Shown here: positions 49,615 to 58,142 of the stretch, piece by piece
How positions within the stretch are numbered: the first letter of the stretch is position 1
Layout: every line of letters begins with the position of its first letter
Assembly: GCF_003003005.1 (NCBI RefSeq)
Contig: NZ_PVTR01000001.1
Coordinates: forward strand, 678,517-742,516
DNA length: 64,000 nucleotides
Direction: 5' to 3'
DNA from: Mongoliibacter ruber
Lineage (GTDB): Bacteria; Bacteroidota; Bacteroidia; Cytophagales; Cyclobacteriaceae
The notes under the pieces: generated by a model
What the model was told of the DNA's origin: nothing
Database searches by the model: none
The model's input: the letters and a program-made list of their open reading frames with translations, nothing else
Made by a program: the position numbers and the translations under genes

Positions 49615-50796
49615 TCAAATAGCCTTCATATAGTCTTCCAAACTTTTGGAAAGGGAAAAATGGTCCAATGCAAATTCCCGGATCATCTCAGGGTCTTGTT
49701 TGGGTATATTGCTCAACCAAGCCTGAAGGTTTTCTTCTTCCCCTTTTTCCCAAAAAAAGGCAAAAGGTTGATCTTTCAATATTTGATCTGTATCCCCTAT
49801 TCCTGATGATACAATTACAGGCAGACCCATCATAAGGTATTCTCCTGTTTTTATTGGAGCCAATCCAGATATACTAGGGGCTGGTTTTCTCAAGCTCAAA
49901 CCCAAATCCGCCGCACTTAGATAAGCCGGAATTTCTTTGAAAGGCACCTGCTTTTGAATAACAGCCTCTTTAAAACTATCAGGGTATGAAGTCAAATCAA
50001 GTTTTCTGCTCCGTGATAACACCAAAAGTTTACTCTCTTGCTCTTTTTCCCAAAAGGAATAAAAAAGCTGTAACATATCCTCCACTCTATATTGAGGCCC
50101 AATTGTGCCGGTATAAACCCATAAAAGTTTGTTTTCTTTGATAGCTAGTTCTTTCCTCAGTAAAACCCGTACATGACTGTCCCTCCAAAAAATCTGACTA
50201 TCTCTTCCATTACATACCACATGGATTTTATCTTTCTGAGAGCCAATAAGCCTTTCGGAATGAGCAGTTTTTGCCATTTGAGACCTTACTAAAATCCTAT
50301 CGGCTCTTTCTAGCATCTTACCTTCCTCGCCATACAATAAACGATAGGATAAACTACTCTTTTTCATTCCAACAAAATCTACCCGCTCCTGCAAAGGAAA
50401 TCCGTCAGCATCAAATACAACTTTGACTCCGTTTTTTCTCAACCAATCCCATAACCGATTGACCATGGTGGCTGGCATCGTACTCCTTGGCATAAGAATT
50501 TCAATGTGGTGTTCCTCCACATAGTTTTTAATCCAAAAGACTCCTTTATATACAGCTTCCAATGCTCCCAAACTTTCAAAAGGTTTCCTTTTGACAGGAT
50601 GGTGAATGTATTCAATTCCTAATTCCTTAGCCAAGCTTTTGATTCGCTTGACTTCGGATGCTGAAGCCCAAGAAAACTGCATGACATGGGCCTCTATGAA
50701 CTGTCTTTGTTGAAGCCCATGAAGGATGGGGAAAAATAGTGACTCAAGGTAATTGGACTCAGTGGAGTCCCAAGAAATAAACAATAGCTTTTTCAT
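49615..50796 (-). CDS. Glycosyltransferase (GT4-like), surface polysaccharide
   Basis: 393 aa from the ATG at 50796. An upstream in-frame start at 50835 would lie inside the deacetylase and is unlikely. N-terminal MKKLLFISWDSTESNYLESL, and in the donor-binding half LWVYTGTIGPQYRVEDML, GLAPIKTGEYLMMGLPVIVS and GIGDTDQIL. This is the GT-B/GT4 layout, although the E-x7-E motif is degenerate. Its ATG overlaps the deacetylase stop as ATGA, so it is translationally coupled. Confidence 0.85.
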   Translation of the reverse strand: MKKLLFISWDSTESNYLESLFFPILHGLQQRQFIEAHVMQFSWASASEVKRIKSLAKELGIEYIHHPVKRKPFESLGALEAVYKGVFWIKNYVEEHHIEILMPRSTMPATMVNRLWDWLRKNGVKVVFDADGFPLQERVDFVGMKKSSLSYRLLYGEEGKMLERADRILVRSQMAKTAHSERLIGSQKDKIHVVCNGRDSQIFWRDSHVRVLLRKELAIKENKLLWVYTGTIGPQYRVEDMLQLFYSFWEKEQESKLLVLSRSRKLDLTSYPDSFKEAVIQKQVPFKEIPAYLSAADLGLSLRKPAPSISGLAPIKTGEYLMMGLPVIVSSGIGDTDQILKDQPFAFFWEKGEEENLQAWLSNIPKQDPEMIREFALDHFSLSKSLEDYMKAI

Positions 50797-51791
50797 CCGC
50801 TTTGTGGTTGCCTGTTTTTCTCGTAAGCCTCCCACATAGAAAGGGACTGCATCCCCACACTATCTTGGAGTTCCTTGAAGAACATAAGAATTTCCTCCAG
50901 CACCGCTAAATTTTGTTCTGGCATAGTTCCAAAATTATGTGGATGCCACCAAAGGTGATAAGCCATTTTTTCCCTTGCCGCTTCTTCCATCTCCTTTTTG
51001 ATTCTATCAACTCTCATTCGATTGAAAATTGAGTTCTTTTGAAAAGGACGTAACAGCCTGGAGGCTGGCAATTGCAAAAAACCTTTTTTGAATTTGATGT
51101 CAAGGTCGTAGTATGATTTTTTACCTAATGGGATCAAGGTATCTCCTGTTCGAAAAATCTTTTTGAAAAGATTGGCTTTTTCTGGACTGCTCCAAAACCA
51201 ATCAGGTGGATTTGTTCTGAATACCTGAAACCCCAATTCCATGGCTGTTGCCAAAGATGAAGGGTTGTATTGGTTGCGGGGAAAGACCAAGCTCTTAAGC
51301 TCCTTCCCAAACTTTTCTTTGATTATCCTTTGAGCGCTCGTTAAATCCGCCTTGAATGCTGCTTGGGTAGCTCCTTTTTCCCCTGTATAAAAATGAGAAA
51401 AAGTATGCGATCCCAATTCCTGATGCGGAGCTTGCATTATTAAGTTTACCAATTCCGGTGCAAAAAGCGCAGATGGGTCATGATTTTTTTCATTGGCAAA
51501 CCAATGGAATGCAGAGTATACCTGCTTATTGTAATTGGGTAATACATCAGGTTGATATGATTGCCATTCCTCTACATTTTCTGCCATTAGACTTCCTACA
51601 GTGGCCCAAGTAGCATGAATGCCATATTTCTGAAAAAGATCAAGTATTCTTGGAATGGCTTTTCGGGTTTGATAATAATAATCCCCAACCCCTTGGATAG
51701 GATACTTATCGTACCTGCCCCAATGAAGCTCAAAGTCAAGAGAAATAATCAGGTACCCCACAAATTCCTTATTTGGTGAAATGCTTTGCAA
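50793..51791 (-). CDS. Polysaccharide deacetylase (NodB fold)
   Basis: 332 aa. The metal-site motif 1 is ISLDFELHWG (Asp19, with Glu21 and His23) instead of TFDDG, and motif 2 is HTFSH (about 154-158), with the late His in HLWWHPHNF. This variant occurs in deacetylases that act on surface glycans in cell-envelope clusters. It overlaps the upstream membrane-protein gene by 23 bases and the downstream glycosyltransferase by 4. Confidence 0.85.
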   Translation of the reverse strand: MQSISPNKEFVGYLIISLDFELHWGRYDKYPIQGVGDYYYQTRKAIPRILDLFQKYGIHATWATVGSLMAENVEEWQSYQPDVLPNYNKQVYSAFHWFANEKNHDPSALFAPELVNLIMQAPHQELGSHTFSHFYTGEKGATQAAFKADLTSAQRIIKEKFGKELKSLVFPRNQYNPSSLATAMELGFQVFRTNPPDWFWSSPEKANLFKKIFRTGDTLIPLGKKSYYDLDIKFKKGFLQLPASRLLRPFQKNSIFNRMRVDRIKKEMEEAAREKMAYHLWWHPHNFGTMPEQNLAVLEEILMFFKELQDSVGMQSLSMWEAYEKNRQPQSG

Positions 51792-52845
51792 GTATAAGTT
51801 TTAGTACTGAAAAAACTGTATTTATTGCCCATAAATATAGGAAAATCATCGCTACAGATTTATACCTAAGGATAATCCCGAAATTGTTTAATACTTGACT
51901 ACCCAAAATACTCAAAAGAATCAGAAAAAGCATTCCGTAAACCAAAATGTATTTATTATCCCAGAATTTTTCCTTTAAGCTCAATACGACCGCTGTAACA
52001 AATAATAAACACCCAAGAATATTCTCAACTCCTGCCATAAAAAGCCAAATCCCATCCCCTTCCCATGGAAAAGGACGGAAGTAAAAGGTAAATAAAGCAA
52101 GTGAAAAAGAGTATTTCTCCATTGGGATGTAAGAATTAGCTTGATAGCCGCCGAGAAATTGCATCTGAAAATCGAGATAGGTCTGTAAGCTATTCCAGCT
52201 CAGGTCAGGAAGGTGCGCCGCAAGAAGAGTCTGCCGCAGGGCAAGGACTAAAATTCCTAAAAGTATGGTAATCGCCCCATACGTGTACTTTCGAGCGTAA
52301 GGGCTATGCATCAACCCCCAAAAACATAAAATGAAAATTAAAAACGAAGCATAAATGGGACGTATCAAAAACATCCCAACAATACTCAGGCACATGATAG
52401 CCAAACTTTTCTTATCAAAACTCATATGCACAAAAAAGAGAACCAGACATATCCAAATCAGGCTTTCTTTACCTACCCCTGCTGTCCAAAAATGCATATT
52501 AGGTAACAAAAAGATGGTCTTCAATGCCAATATAGGGATGTCAGGAAATTGCTTGACTACATAGCTATATAGTTTTAGCCAAGCAAACGCTGTCAACATA
52601 CCATAAATTAAATTTCCTGCCCAAAAAGGCAATTGGAAAATTTTGGAAGGTATGTAATTGAGCCATTGGATAAAAAAAGTACTTAACCCAAAGTATTCAA
52701 TCCAAGTTTCGGCACCTTGAGAACTATCCGCCTGTAATGTCCAATACCCCAAAGCGTCTCCCCCATAGTTGACGATATATCCAAAAAAAATCAAGGTAAA
52801 AACCAAGTGGTAAGCAAAAAGGGCGTGACGGAAGCTCAAATTCAT
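51769..52845 (-). CDS. Polytopic membrane protein, possible polysaccharide polymerase
   Basis: 358 aa with about nine hydrophobic helices and a large loop around 215-240. VGKESLIWICLVLFF and the periplasmic-loop arrangement resemble EpsG/Wzy-type polymerases of Bacteroidota envelope clusters, but I cannot assign it firmly. First gene of a three-gene operon with the deacetylase and glycosyltransferase; all overlap. Confidence 0.7.
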   Translation of the reverse strand: MNLSFRHALFAYHLVFTLIFFGYIVNYGGDALGYWTLQADSSQGAETWIEYFGLSTFFIQWLNYIPSKIFQLPFWAGNLIYGMLTAFAWLKLYSYVVKQFPDIPILALKTIFLLPNMHFWTAGVGKESLIWICLVLFFVHMSFDKKSLAIMCLSIVGMFLIRPIYASFLIFILCFWGLMHSPYARKYTYGAITILLGILVLALRQTLLAAHLPDLSWNSLQTYLDFQMQFLGGYQANSYIPMEKYSFSLALFTFYFRPFPWEGDGIWLFMAGVENILGCLLFVTAVVLSLKEKFWDNKYILVYGMLFLILLSILGSQVLNNFGIILRYKSVAMIFLYLWAINTVFSVLKLILAKHFTK

Positions 52846-52881
52846 TGAAATTAAACATTCGTTGAATAAATGAAATTAAAC

Positions 52882-53121
52882 TTAAAACATTTTTGGAACA
52901 ATGCCTCTTCCTGAACTGTCTATCACCTCATCGAGCTCATAGTCTTTCCCTTTTCCCCACCGTAATAATTCTTCAGTTGTGTATATTTCTGTGGTGTCCA
53001 GATCTTTGACTCTAAAATTCTCACCACTAAGCCTTGCCAAAATTTCAAGCCTTCGGACTTCACCATTGTTTTGAAAATCATACACCCTACCTACCCTCAG
53101 GTTGTCCAATGCTATTGCCAT
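52882..53121 (-). CDS. Small conserved protein of unknown function
   Basis: 79 aa, soluble and acidic: AIALDNLRVGRVYDFQNNGEV then LEILARLSGENFRVKDLDT. It looks like a small beta-barrel or SH3-like domain. It starts 3 bases after the stop of the CxxCH lipoprotein gene (both read leftward), so it belongs to that operon. Confidence 0.6.
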   Translation of the reverse strand: MAIALDNLRVGRVYDFQNNGEVRRLEILARLSGENFRVKDLDTTEIYTTEELLRWGKGKDYELDEVIDSSGRGIVPKMF

Positions 53122-53124
53122 CTG

Positions 53125-53547
53125 TTAGTTTAATTTTTCTATTCGTTTAATCGGTCCAGGACAGAATTGCTGATGACAGGCCAAGCAGTTTGAGACCAAA
53201 GCTTTATAACCATCCAACAGCGCCTCACCTTCTGCGTTTTCAAGTAGTTCCAATTGTTCTAAGTAGGCTTTACCCATGTGTTCATAGGTCTGATTCTGAA
53301 CCTCTGGTTTGGTTGGCTCGGCGGTGAGTAGTGATTTGTGTTTTTCTAAATAAGACGCTATTTCCTCTTTATTGTCAATGGCCATTTTAATGGATTCCAT
53401 GTCCTCATACATTTCTCTCATCAACAAGGCCAAGGGTGCACTTTCATTAGGGTACTGCACGGCTACTACGTTTTTATCTTCTGATGCTTGTCTACATGAG
53501 AATAACATGACCAAGATCAATGTCGCAAAACAATAAAATTTATGCAT
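53125..53547 (-). CDS. Cytochrome c-like lipoprotein with CxxCH
   Basis: 140 aa. N-terminal signal and lipobox (ATLILVMLFSC, Cys18). A single haem-binding motif CLACH lies near residue 121, in SNCLACHQQFCPGPI. The central region is helical with many Glu/Lys. It resembles small cytochrome c-like lipoproteins of Bacteroidota; haem attachment is inferred from CxxCH only. Its start overlaps the end of the DUF4920 gene by 8 bases. Confidence 0.75.
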   Translation of the reverse strand: MHKFYCFATLILVMLFSCRQASEDKNVVAVQYPNESAPLALLMREMYEDMESIKMAIDNKEEIASYLEKHKSLLTAEPTKPEVQNQTYEHMGKAYLEQLELLENAEGEALLDGYKALVSNCLACHQQFCPGPIKRIEKLN

Positions 53548-54049
53548 CTTCCTTGATGATCACTCCTACCGCTTCAAAGGCATATTCCTTTTTGGATGCT
53601 GTGATAGACTCTATTTCTTCTTTGGACTTTCCTGCATCTTCTGCATAATGCCTCAATGTCTCCACATCTGTGATTTTCTTACTGGCAATACCTTCTATGA
53701 TGACCGGATACCCCTGTGAATTTTTTGGAACAAAAAATCCATAATCTTTGAAGGTAACCCTCATTGTCTCTCCATTTGGGAGGTCCAAAGTCATCCAGCA
53801 ACCTTTATGTGCACAAACCTCCCTGATTTCGCCCATCACTTTACCATGAAATTCCTCTTTTTCTTCCAACTCATTAATCAGTGTCGTCAGTGGAGTGATT
53901 TCAGATTCATTGATTACTGCACCAAAAACCCCTACAGGTGTATCAGTAATGATTTCTTCATGTGCAGTTTCTGTATCGCTGGTTTTATTTGACTCACATG
54001 CCAAAAAGCCAAAGCTCAAAGTCAAAAGTATAAGAAAAGAGTTTTTCAT
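53540..54049 (-). CDS. DUF4920 lipoprotein
   Basis: 169 aa from the ATG at 54049. The frame is open upstream to 54151, but only the later start gives a lipoprotein signal (NSFLILLTLSFGFLACES, Cys18). The mature domain HGKVMGEIREVCAHKGCWMTL with FKDYGFFVPKNSQGY is DUF4920. Function unknown; the CAHKGCW pair could bind metal. First in an operon with the CxxCH lipoprotein and the 79-aa protein. Confidence 0.85.
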   Translation of the reverse strand: MKNSFLILLTLSFGFLACESNKTSDTETAHEEIITDTPVGVFGAVINESEITPLTTLINELEEKEEFHGKVMGEIREVCAHKGCWMTLDLPNGETMRVTFKDYGFFVPKNSQGYPVIIEGIASKKITDVETLRHYAEDAGKSKEEIESITASKKEYAFEAVGVIIKEDA

Positions 54050-54110
54050 AATTTTTTTTTCTTCAAAACTAAATACAGTTTGTCTAATTATCAACAAATG
54101 AACAAAATGA

Positions 54111-54764
54111 CTACTTAAGTTTGTCCGCGAATACTGCCTTGAATTTCTCATATTTAGGACGGATGACTACCTGGCAATAAGGCTGCATTCCATTGTCCTT
54201 GTAATAATTTTGGTGGTAATCTTCAGCAACGTAGAAGTTGCTAAAAGGCGTAATTTCTGTAACAATAGGCTTTCCGAATGCTTTGGAGGCATCTAATTTT
54301 TCCTTCAAAATTGTAGCCTGTTCTTTTTGTGATTCGGAATGAAAAAAGACTGCTGACCTATACTGCGGTCCGACATCGGCACCTTGTCTGTTGAGGGTCG
54401 TAGGATCATGAGTGGACCAGAATACTTCCAAAATATCTTGAAAACTGATCACCTCAGGATCATAAAAGAACTGAATGACTTCAGCATGACCTGTAGTACC
54501 GGATGTCACCTGTCGGTAGGCAGGACTGTCGATATGACCTCCGCTATAACCTGACTTTACTTCAGTCACACCTTTGAGGTCTTGATAGATTGCTTCTATG
54601 CACCAAAAGCAACCTGAACCTAAAGTTGCTACTTCCATGCCTTCGGGCACATTAACCTGTGTTTTGGGGATATCTTGCATTTTCTTTTGATTATGATTTG
54701 AAGTCTGTCCATTTGCCAAAGCGGCGCAAAAGAAGATGGACAATAAAATGGTTAGGGCCTTCAT
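54111..54764 (-). CDS. msrA: Secreted peptide-methionine (S)-S-oxide reductase
   Basis: 217 aa. The N-terminal signal peptide (LTILLSIFFCAALANGQ) sends it to the periplasm, unlike msrB. The catalytic motif is GCFWC (Cys52, Cys55), with SGYSGGHIDSPAYRQV and GTTGHAEVIQ. It repairs S-methionine sulfoxide in envelope proteins. Adjacent redox lipoproteins fit an envelope stress role. Confidence 0.95.
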   Translation of the reverse strand: MKALTILLSIFFCAALANGQTSNHNQKKMQDIPKTQVNVPEGMEVATLGSGCFWCIEAIYQDLKGVTEVKSGYSGGHIDSPAYRQVTSGTTGHAEVIQFFYDPEVISFQDILEVFWSTHDPTTLNRQGADVGPQYRSAVFFHSESQKEQATILKEKLDASKAFGKPIVTEITPFSNFYVAEDYHQNYYKDNGMQPYCQVVIRPKYEKFKAVFADKLK

Positions 54765-54797
54765 GTTGTTGTTTTTCTTTTAAGAACAAACAATCCA

Positions 54798-55073
54798 TCA
54801 AAGAGTTTCCACCACCTTAGAAATCCTTACTGGACCTTTAGGGCTTTGGTTTGGATCAATTGGGTCTCCTTTTTGGGATACCAAGATCAAACCTGAGCGG
54901 TACATTTCCATCATTTCAGATTGAACATCAACCATAAAGTGTTGCCATGCATTGGGATACAACCAACGGACAACTTCTGAAGGACAAAAAGAACTCCCTT
55001 TTCTCATCCTGATCATCTCGAAAATGGCCAGTCTGAGAATATTAGGCTCGATGTAGTTTCTTGGGAAGGACAT
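54798..55073 (-). CDS. DUF3253 domain protein
   Basis: 91 aa from the ATG at 55073 (a longer frame starts at 55112). SSFCPSEVVRWLYPNAWQH, then VSQKGDPIDPNQSPKGPVRI is the DUF3253 pattern. It looks like a small winged-helix-like soluble protein of unknown role. It has no obvious partner. Confidence 0.75.
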   Translation of the reverse strand: MSFPRNYIEPNILRLAIFEMIRMRKGSSFCPSEVVRWLYPNAWQHFMVDVQSEMMEMYRSGLILVSQKGDPIDPNQSPKGPVRISKVVETL

Positions 55074-55313
55074 GTCATTTATTTTGAATATCCAGTTAAA
55101 ATTCTCTATCACTTGTAAAAAAAGACAAAACTTTTCTCTGTAATTCGGCTACAAACCACCATACAACAAGGCCAACTTATCAGTTTCTTGATTTAACCCC
55201 AATGGATATAAACTTTGACTCCTATTTTCTCAAATCTTAAAATAATTTCAAAACGTGGTTATCTGTTTGGGCGAATCAAGAAGAACCACTTTAACTGATC
55301 GAGATTTCTATCC

Positions 55314-55859
55314 TTAATTACACACCATTATAAAGGCAGGTGGGAAATTTTTCAGGGTGAAATGAGTTTCAATATCCTTGAAGTAATTTTTGAATTGATA
55401 CTTCAATAAATAGGAATAACATATTTGGATGAATTTACCTTCAGTCAAAAGGTAGTCTCTACTTTTCTCACAGATTTCCTGACGTGTAGGTTTGTCTATC
55501 AAGCTAAAAGGAAGCGATGAAAATATCAAATCAGCTTTTGCACCATTCAGGTATTTGTCGATGTTAGCGGCAGAGTCATTGATGATTTTGATATTGGACT
55601 GGGAGTAGGTTTTTTCCATTTCCTCACAAAAATACTCGTTCACTTCAAAAACTAAGAGGGTGGCACCTTTGTCCATTTTTTCTATGATACCGGCTGTGAT
55701 ACTCCCATCACCTCCACCAAGCTCTACTATAGTCTTGGCGCCTTTGAAATCTGCATAAGAAAGCATTTTGTCCACTAGAGGTTTTGAGCTGAATGTGACT
55801 GCTCCTGTAGTAGAGATATTGGTATATAACTCCTTTAATAAGGTACCTTTGTTTCGCAT
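55314..55859 (-). CDS. SAM-dependent methyltransferase, phospholipid-methyltransferase-like
   Basis: 181 aa. SAM motif I is TIVELGGGDGSITAGI (43-58), the acidic motif II is LVFEVNEYFCEEM, and motif IV is DLIFSSLPFSLID. The N-terminal FSSKPLVDKML and the overall length fit PmtA-like or KsgA-like small methyltransferases. A role in lipid head-group methylation is possible but not shown. Confidence 0.75.
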   Translation of the reverse strand: MRNKGTLLKELYTNISTTGAVTFSSKPLVDKMLSYADFKGAKTIVELGGGDGSITAGIIEKMDKGATLLVFEVNEYFCEEMEKTYSQSNIKIINDSAANIDKYLNGAKADLIFSSLPFSLIDKPTRQEICEKSRDYLLTEGKFIQICYSYLLKYQFKNYFKDIETHFTLKNFPPAFIMVCN

Positions 55860-56117
55860 AATAATTGTTTAATTATGCAATATAGGTATTTTCGAAAAAG
55901 ATTACGTTGTATAAATAATTAAGCCTCTAAAATCATCTATTTCAGTCCCTCACCTCAAGGACTGTTAATTTAATGCTTTTCGCTACTCCTTAGAAAAGGA
56001 ATAAAAAGTCTAAAAAAGAAAAAAGATTGATCTAGGATAACTTGAGTCAAACAGCGTAATTCCCGAGATATTAATGGTATTGTCTGTGCCAGTAAAAAAA
56101 TAGATTAGCATTTCAAT

Positions 56118-58142
56118 ATGTCCCAACACACCCCGATAAGTTCTAATTTACTGGAAAATATCCAGAAAGGTTTTGTTAAATTTTGGAAGCTTGGTCTTTC
56201 ATTTATAATTCTGATTATCCTGCTGAGGTTGGTCGAAGTATGGACAGTTTTCAGTATTCATGATTTGGACAAAAGCCAAACATATATTTTTGCTCAGGGT
56301 TTGGTTTTTGACATCGCTTGGGCTTTTTACATTCTTGGGCTTTTATTCTTTTTTCACCTTATCACTCACATTTACTTTCCCAGATTTGCCAATGTATTTG
56401 TGCAGGTATGCCTTACAGTTCTGATACTATTGCAGGCAGGTCTGTTCTTTTATTTCACCAAAATGCTACTTCCATTGGGGCAAGATCTGTATGCTTACTC
56501 TCCCAGTGATATCATATCCACTTTGAAAGCATCAGGAGAACTTAATGTGAAAAATATTATTTTCATTTTAATAGGCTTACCAATAGCTTATCTTATAACG
56601 GGATTTGGGAAATGGTTCCCCGTTTCCCTTAAGGTCGCTCAGGTTTTTGCAATCACCTGTTACCTCTATATTCTGGTATTTTATATTTTGGGTTTTGATC
56701 AAAAAAAATATAGTTCTGAACTCGATAATTATCTTTTGGTAAATAAGTCCTATTATTTTTATGATCAATCATATGACTATTTTACCACACAAAATTACCT
56801 GTATTTCGATTTTTTCCTTGCTGATAAAGGCAGCGAGCAATTGTTAATGAAGAAACAGTTTTTGGATGCAAATTACCCATTTCTACATGATAATGACTAC
56901 CCTGATGTATTAGGCCCTTTTTTCGAAGAGTTTGATGAGAAACCTGATGTGGTTTTTGTCATCATAGAAGGGATGGGAAAAGCATATTCAGGCGAGGATG
57001 CGTACTTGAGGAGTTTTACGCCTTTTTTGGATAGCCTCAGTGAACATAGTTTGTATTGGAAAAATGGGATGTCGACTACAGGCCGAACATTTGGGGTGTT
57101 GACTGGTATTTTCGGTTCACTTCCTTACGCAAGAAATGGTTTTATGGAACTTGCTCCAAATTTGCCCAAACATTTGACCTTCCTTTCATTGATGAAGCAA
57201 AACGGGTATTTCACTAATTACCATATCGGTGCTGATAAGAATTTTGACAATGTGGGTACTTTTCTCAGTTACCAAAAAGTAGATCGAATACTTGATTTGA
57301 GTTCATTTGATCCTGATTTTGAAGAAACACCTTCCAAATCAGGCTTTTCTTGGGGGTATCCCGATAAGGCAATGTTTGAAAACGGTATGAGAAAGATACC
57401 AAGAGATTTGGATCAGCCACAGGTAAGTATTTTCCAAACGCAAACGTCACATGACCCATTTATCATTCCCGACGAAGAAAAGTACTTCAGCATGCTTGCT
57501 AAATACATGGCAGAGACGCTAAAAATCCCGGCCAATCAGGTAGAAAATTACATGAAATACAGAAGCATGTATGCGAGTTTGCTCTATGTGGATGAGGCCA
57601 TCAAGGAATTTTTTGATGCCTATAAGTCAATGCCAAAATATGAAAACACCATATTTATTCTGACAGGAGATCACAGACTTCCCGAGGTTCCCATGTCATC
57701 TACTATTGACAGGTTTCATGTTCCCATCATTATTTATTCCCCAAAACTAAAAGAATCACGTCGTTTCCATGGGGTTACGACTCACTTCGAAATTACCCCT
57801 TCTTTGTTGGCAATGCTTGCCAACCGACAGGAAATGAAGTTGCCTTCTATGGTCTCTTGGAAAGGATATGTGATGGATACATCGGCCGTATTCCAGTCCA
57901 AGATTTCAAACCCATTGATGCGGAATAAAAACCAGCTGATAGATTACATTTCAGAGGAGTATGTTTTGTCTGATGATCAACTCTATAAGCTTTCGGACAA
58001 TATGAACCTTGATCCTATTTATGACAATGCCATAAAAGACAAATTAAAGGCTGAGTTTGAGAACTATAAAAGCTCCAATCGATATGCAACAGAAAACGAT
58101 CAGATCATTCCGGATAGTCTGAGGGTGTATTTACCGAATTGA
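56118..58142 (+). CDS. LtaS/sulfatase-like membrane phosphotransferase
   Basis: 674 aa. Five N-terminal membrane helices (to about residue 205), then an extracytoplasmic alkaline-phosphatase/sulfatase domain. Metal and nucleophile features: FVIIEGMGKA (Glu about 280), STTGRTFG (Thr320-Thr324 region, nucleophile), QTQTSHDPF and LTGDHRLP (Asp518, His519). In Gram-positives such enzymes make lipoteichoic acid; in Gram-negatives related proteins add phosphoglycerol or phosphoethanolamine to periplasmic glycans or lipid A. The stop TGA lies inside a repeat copy that begins at about 58138. Confidence 0.9.
   Translation: MSQHTPISSNLLENIQKGFVKFWKLGLSFIILIILLRLVEVWTVFSIHDLDKSQTYIFAQGLVFDIAWAFYILGLLFFFHLITHIYFPRFANVFVQVCLTVLILLQAGLFFYFTKMLLPLGQDLYAYSPSDIISTLKASGELNVKNIIFILIGLPIAYLITGFGKWFPVSLKVAQVFAITCYLYILVFYILGFDQKKYSSELDNYLLVNKSYYFYDQSYDYFTTQNYLYFDFFLADKGSEQLLMKKQFLDANYPFLHDNDYPDVLGPFFEEFDEKPDVVFVIIEGMGKAYSGEDAYLRSFTPFLDSLSEHSLYWKNGMSTTGRTFGVLTGIFGSLPYARNGFMELAPNLPKHLTFLSLMKQNGYFTNYHIGADKNFDNVGTFLSYQKVDRILDLSSFDPDFEETPSKSGFSWGYPDKAMFENGMRKIPRDLDQPQVSIFQTQTSHDPFIIPDEEKYFSMLAKYMAETLKIPANQVENYMKYRSMYASLLYVDEAIKEFFDAYKSMPKYENTIFILTGDHRLPEVPMSSTIDRFHVPIIIYSPKLKESRRFHGVTTHFEITPSLLAMLANRQEMKLPSMVSWKGYVMDTSAVFQSKISNPLMRNKNQLIDYISEEYVLSDDQLYKLSDNMNLDPIYDNAIKDKLKAEFENYKSSNRYATENDQIIPDSLRVYLPN

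Noticed and set aside
54050-54151. N-terminal extension of the DUF4920 gene
   Set aside because: The extra 34 residues have no signal features and the internal ATG at 54049 gives a standard lipoprotein signal.
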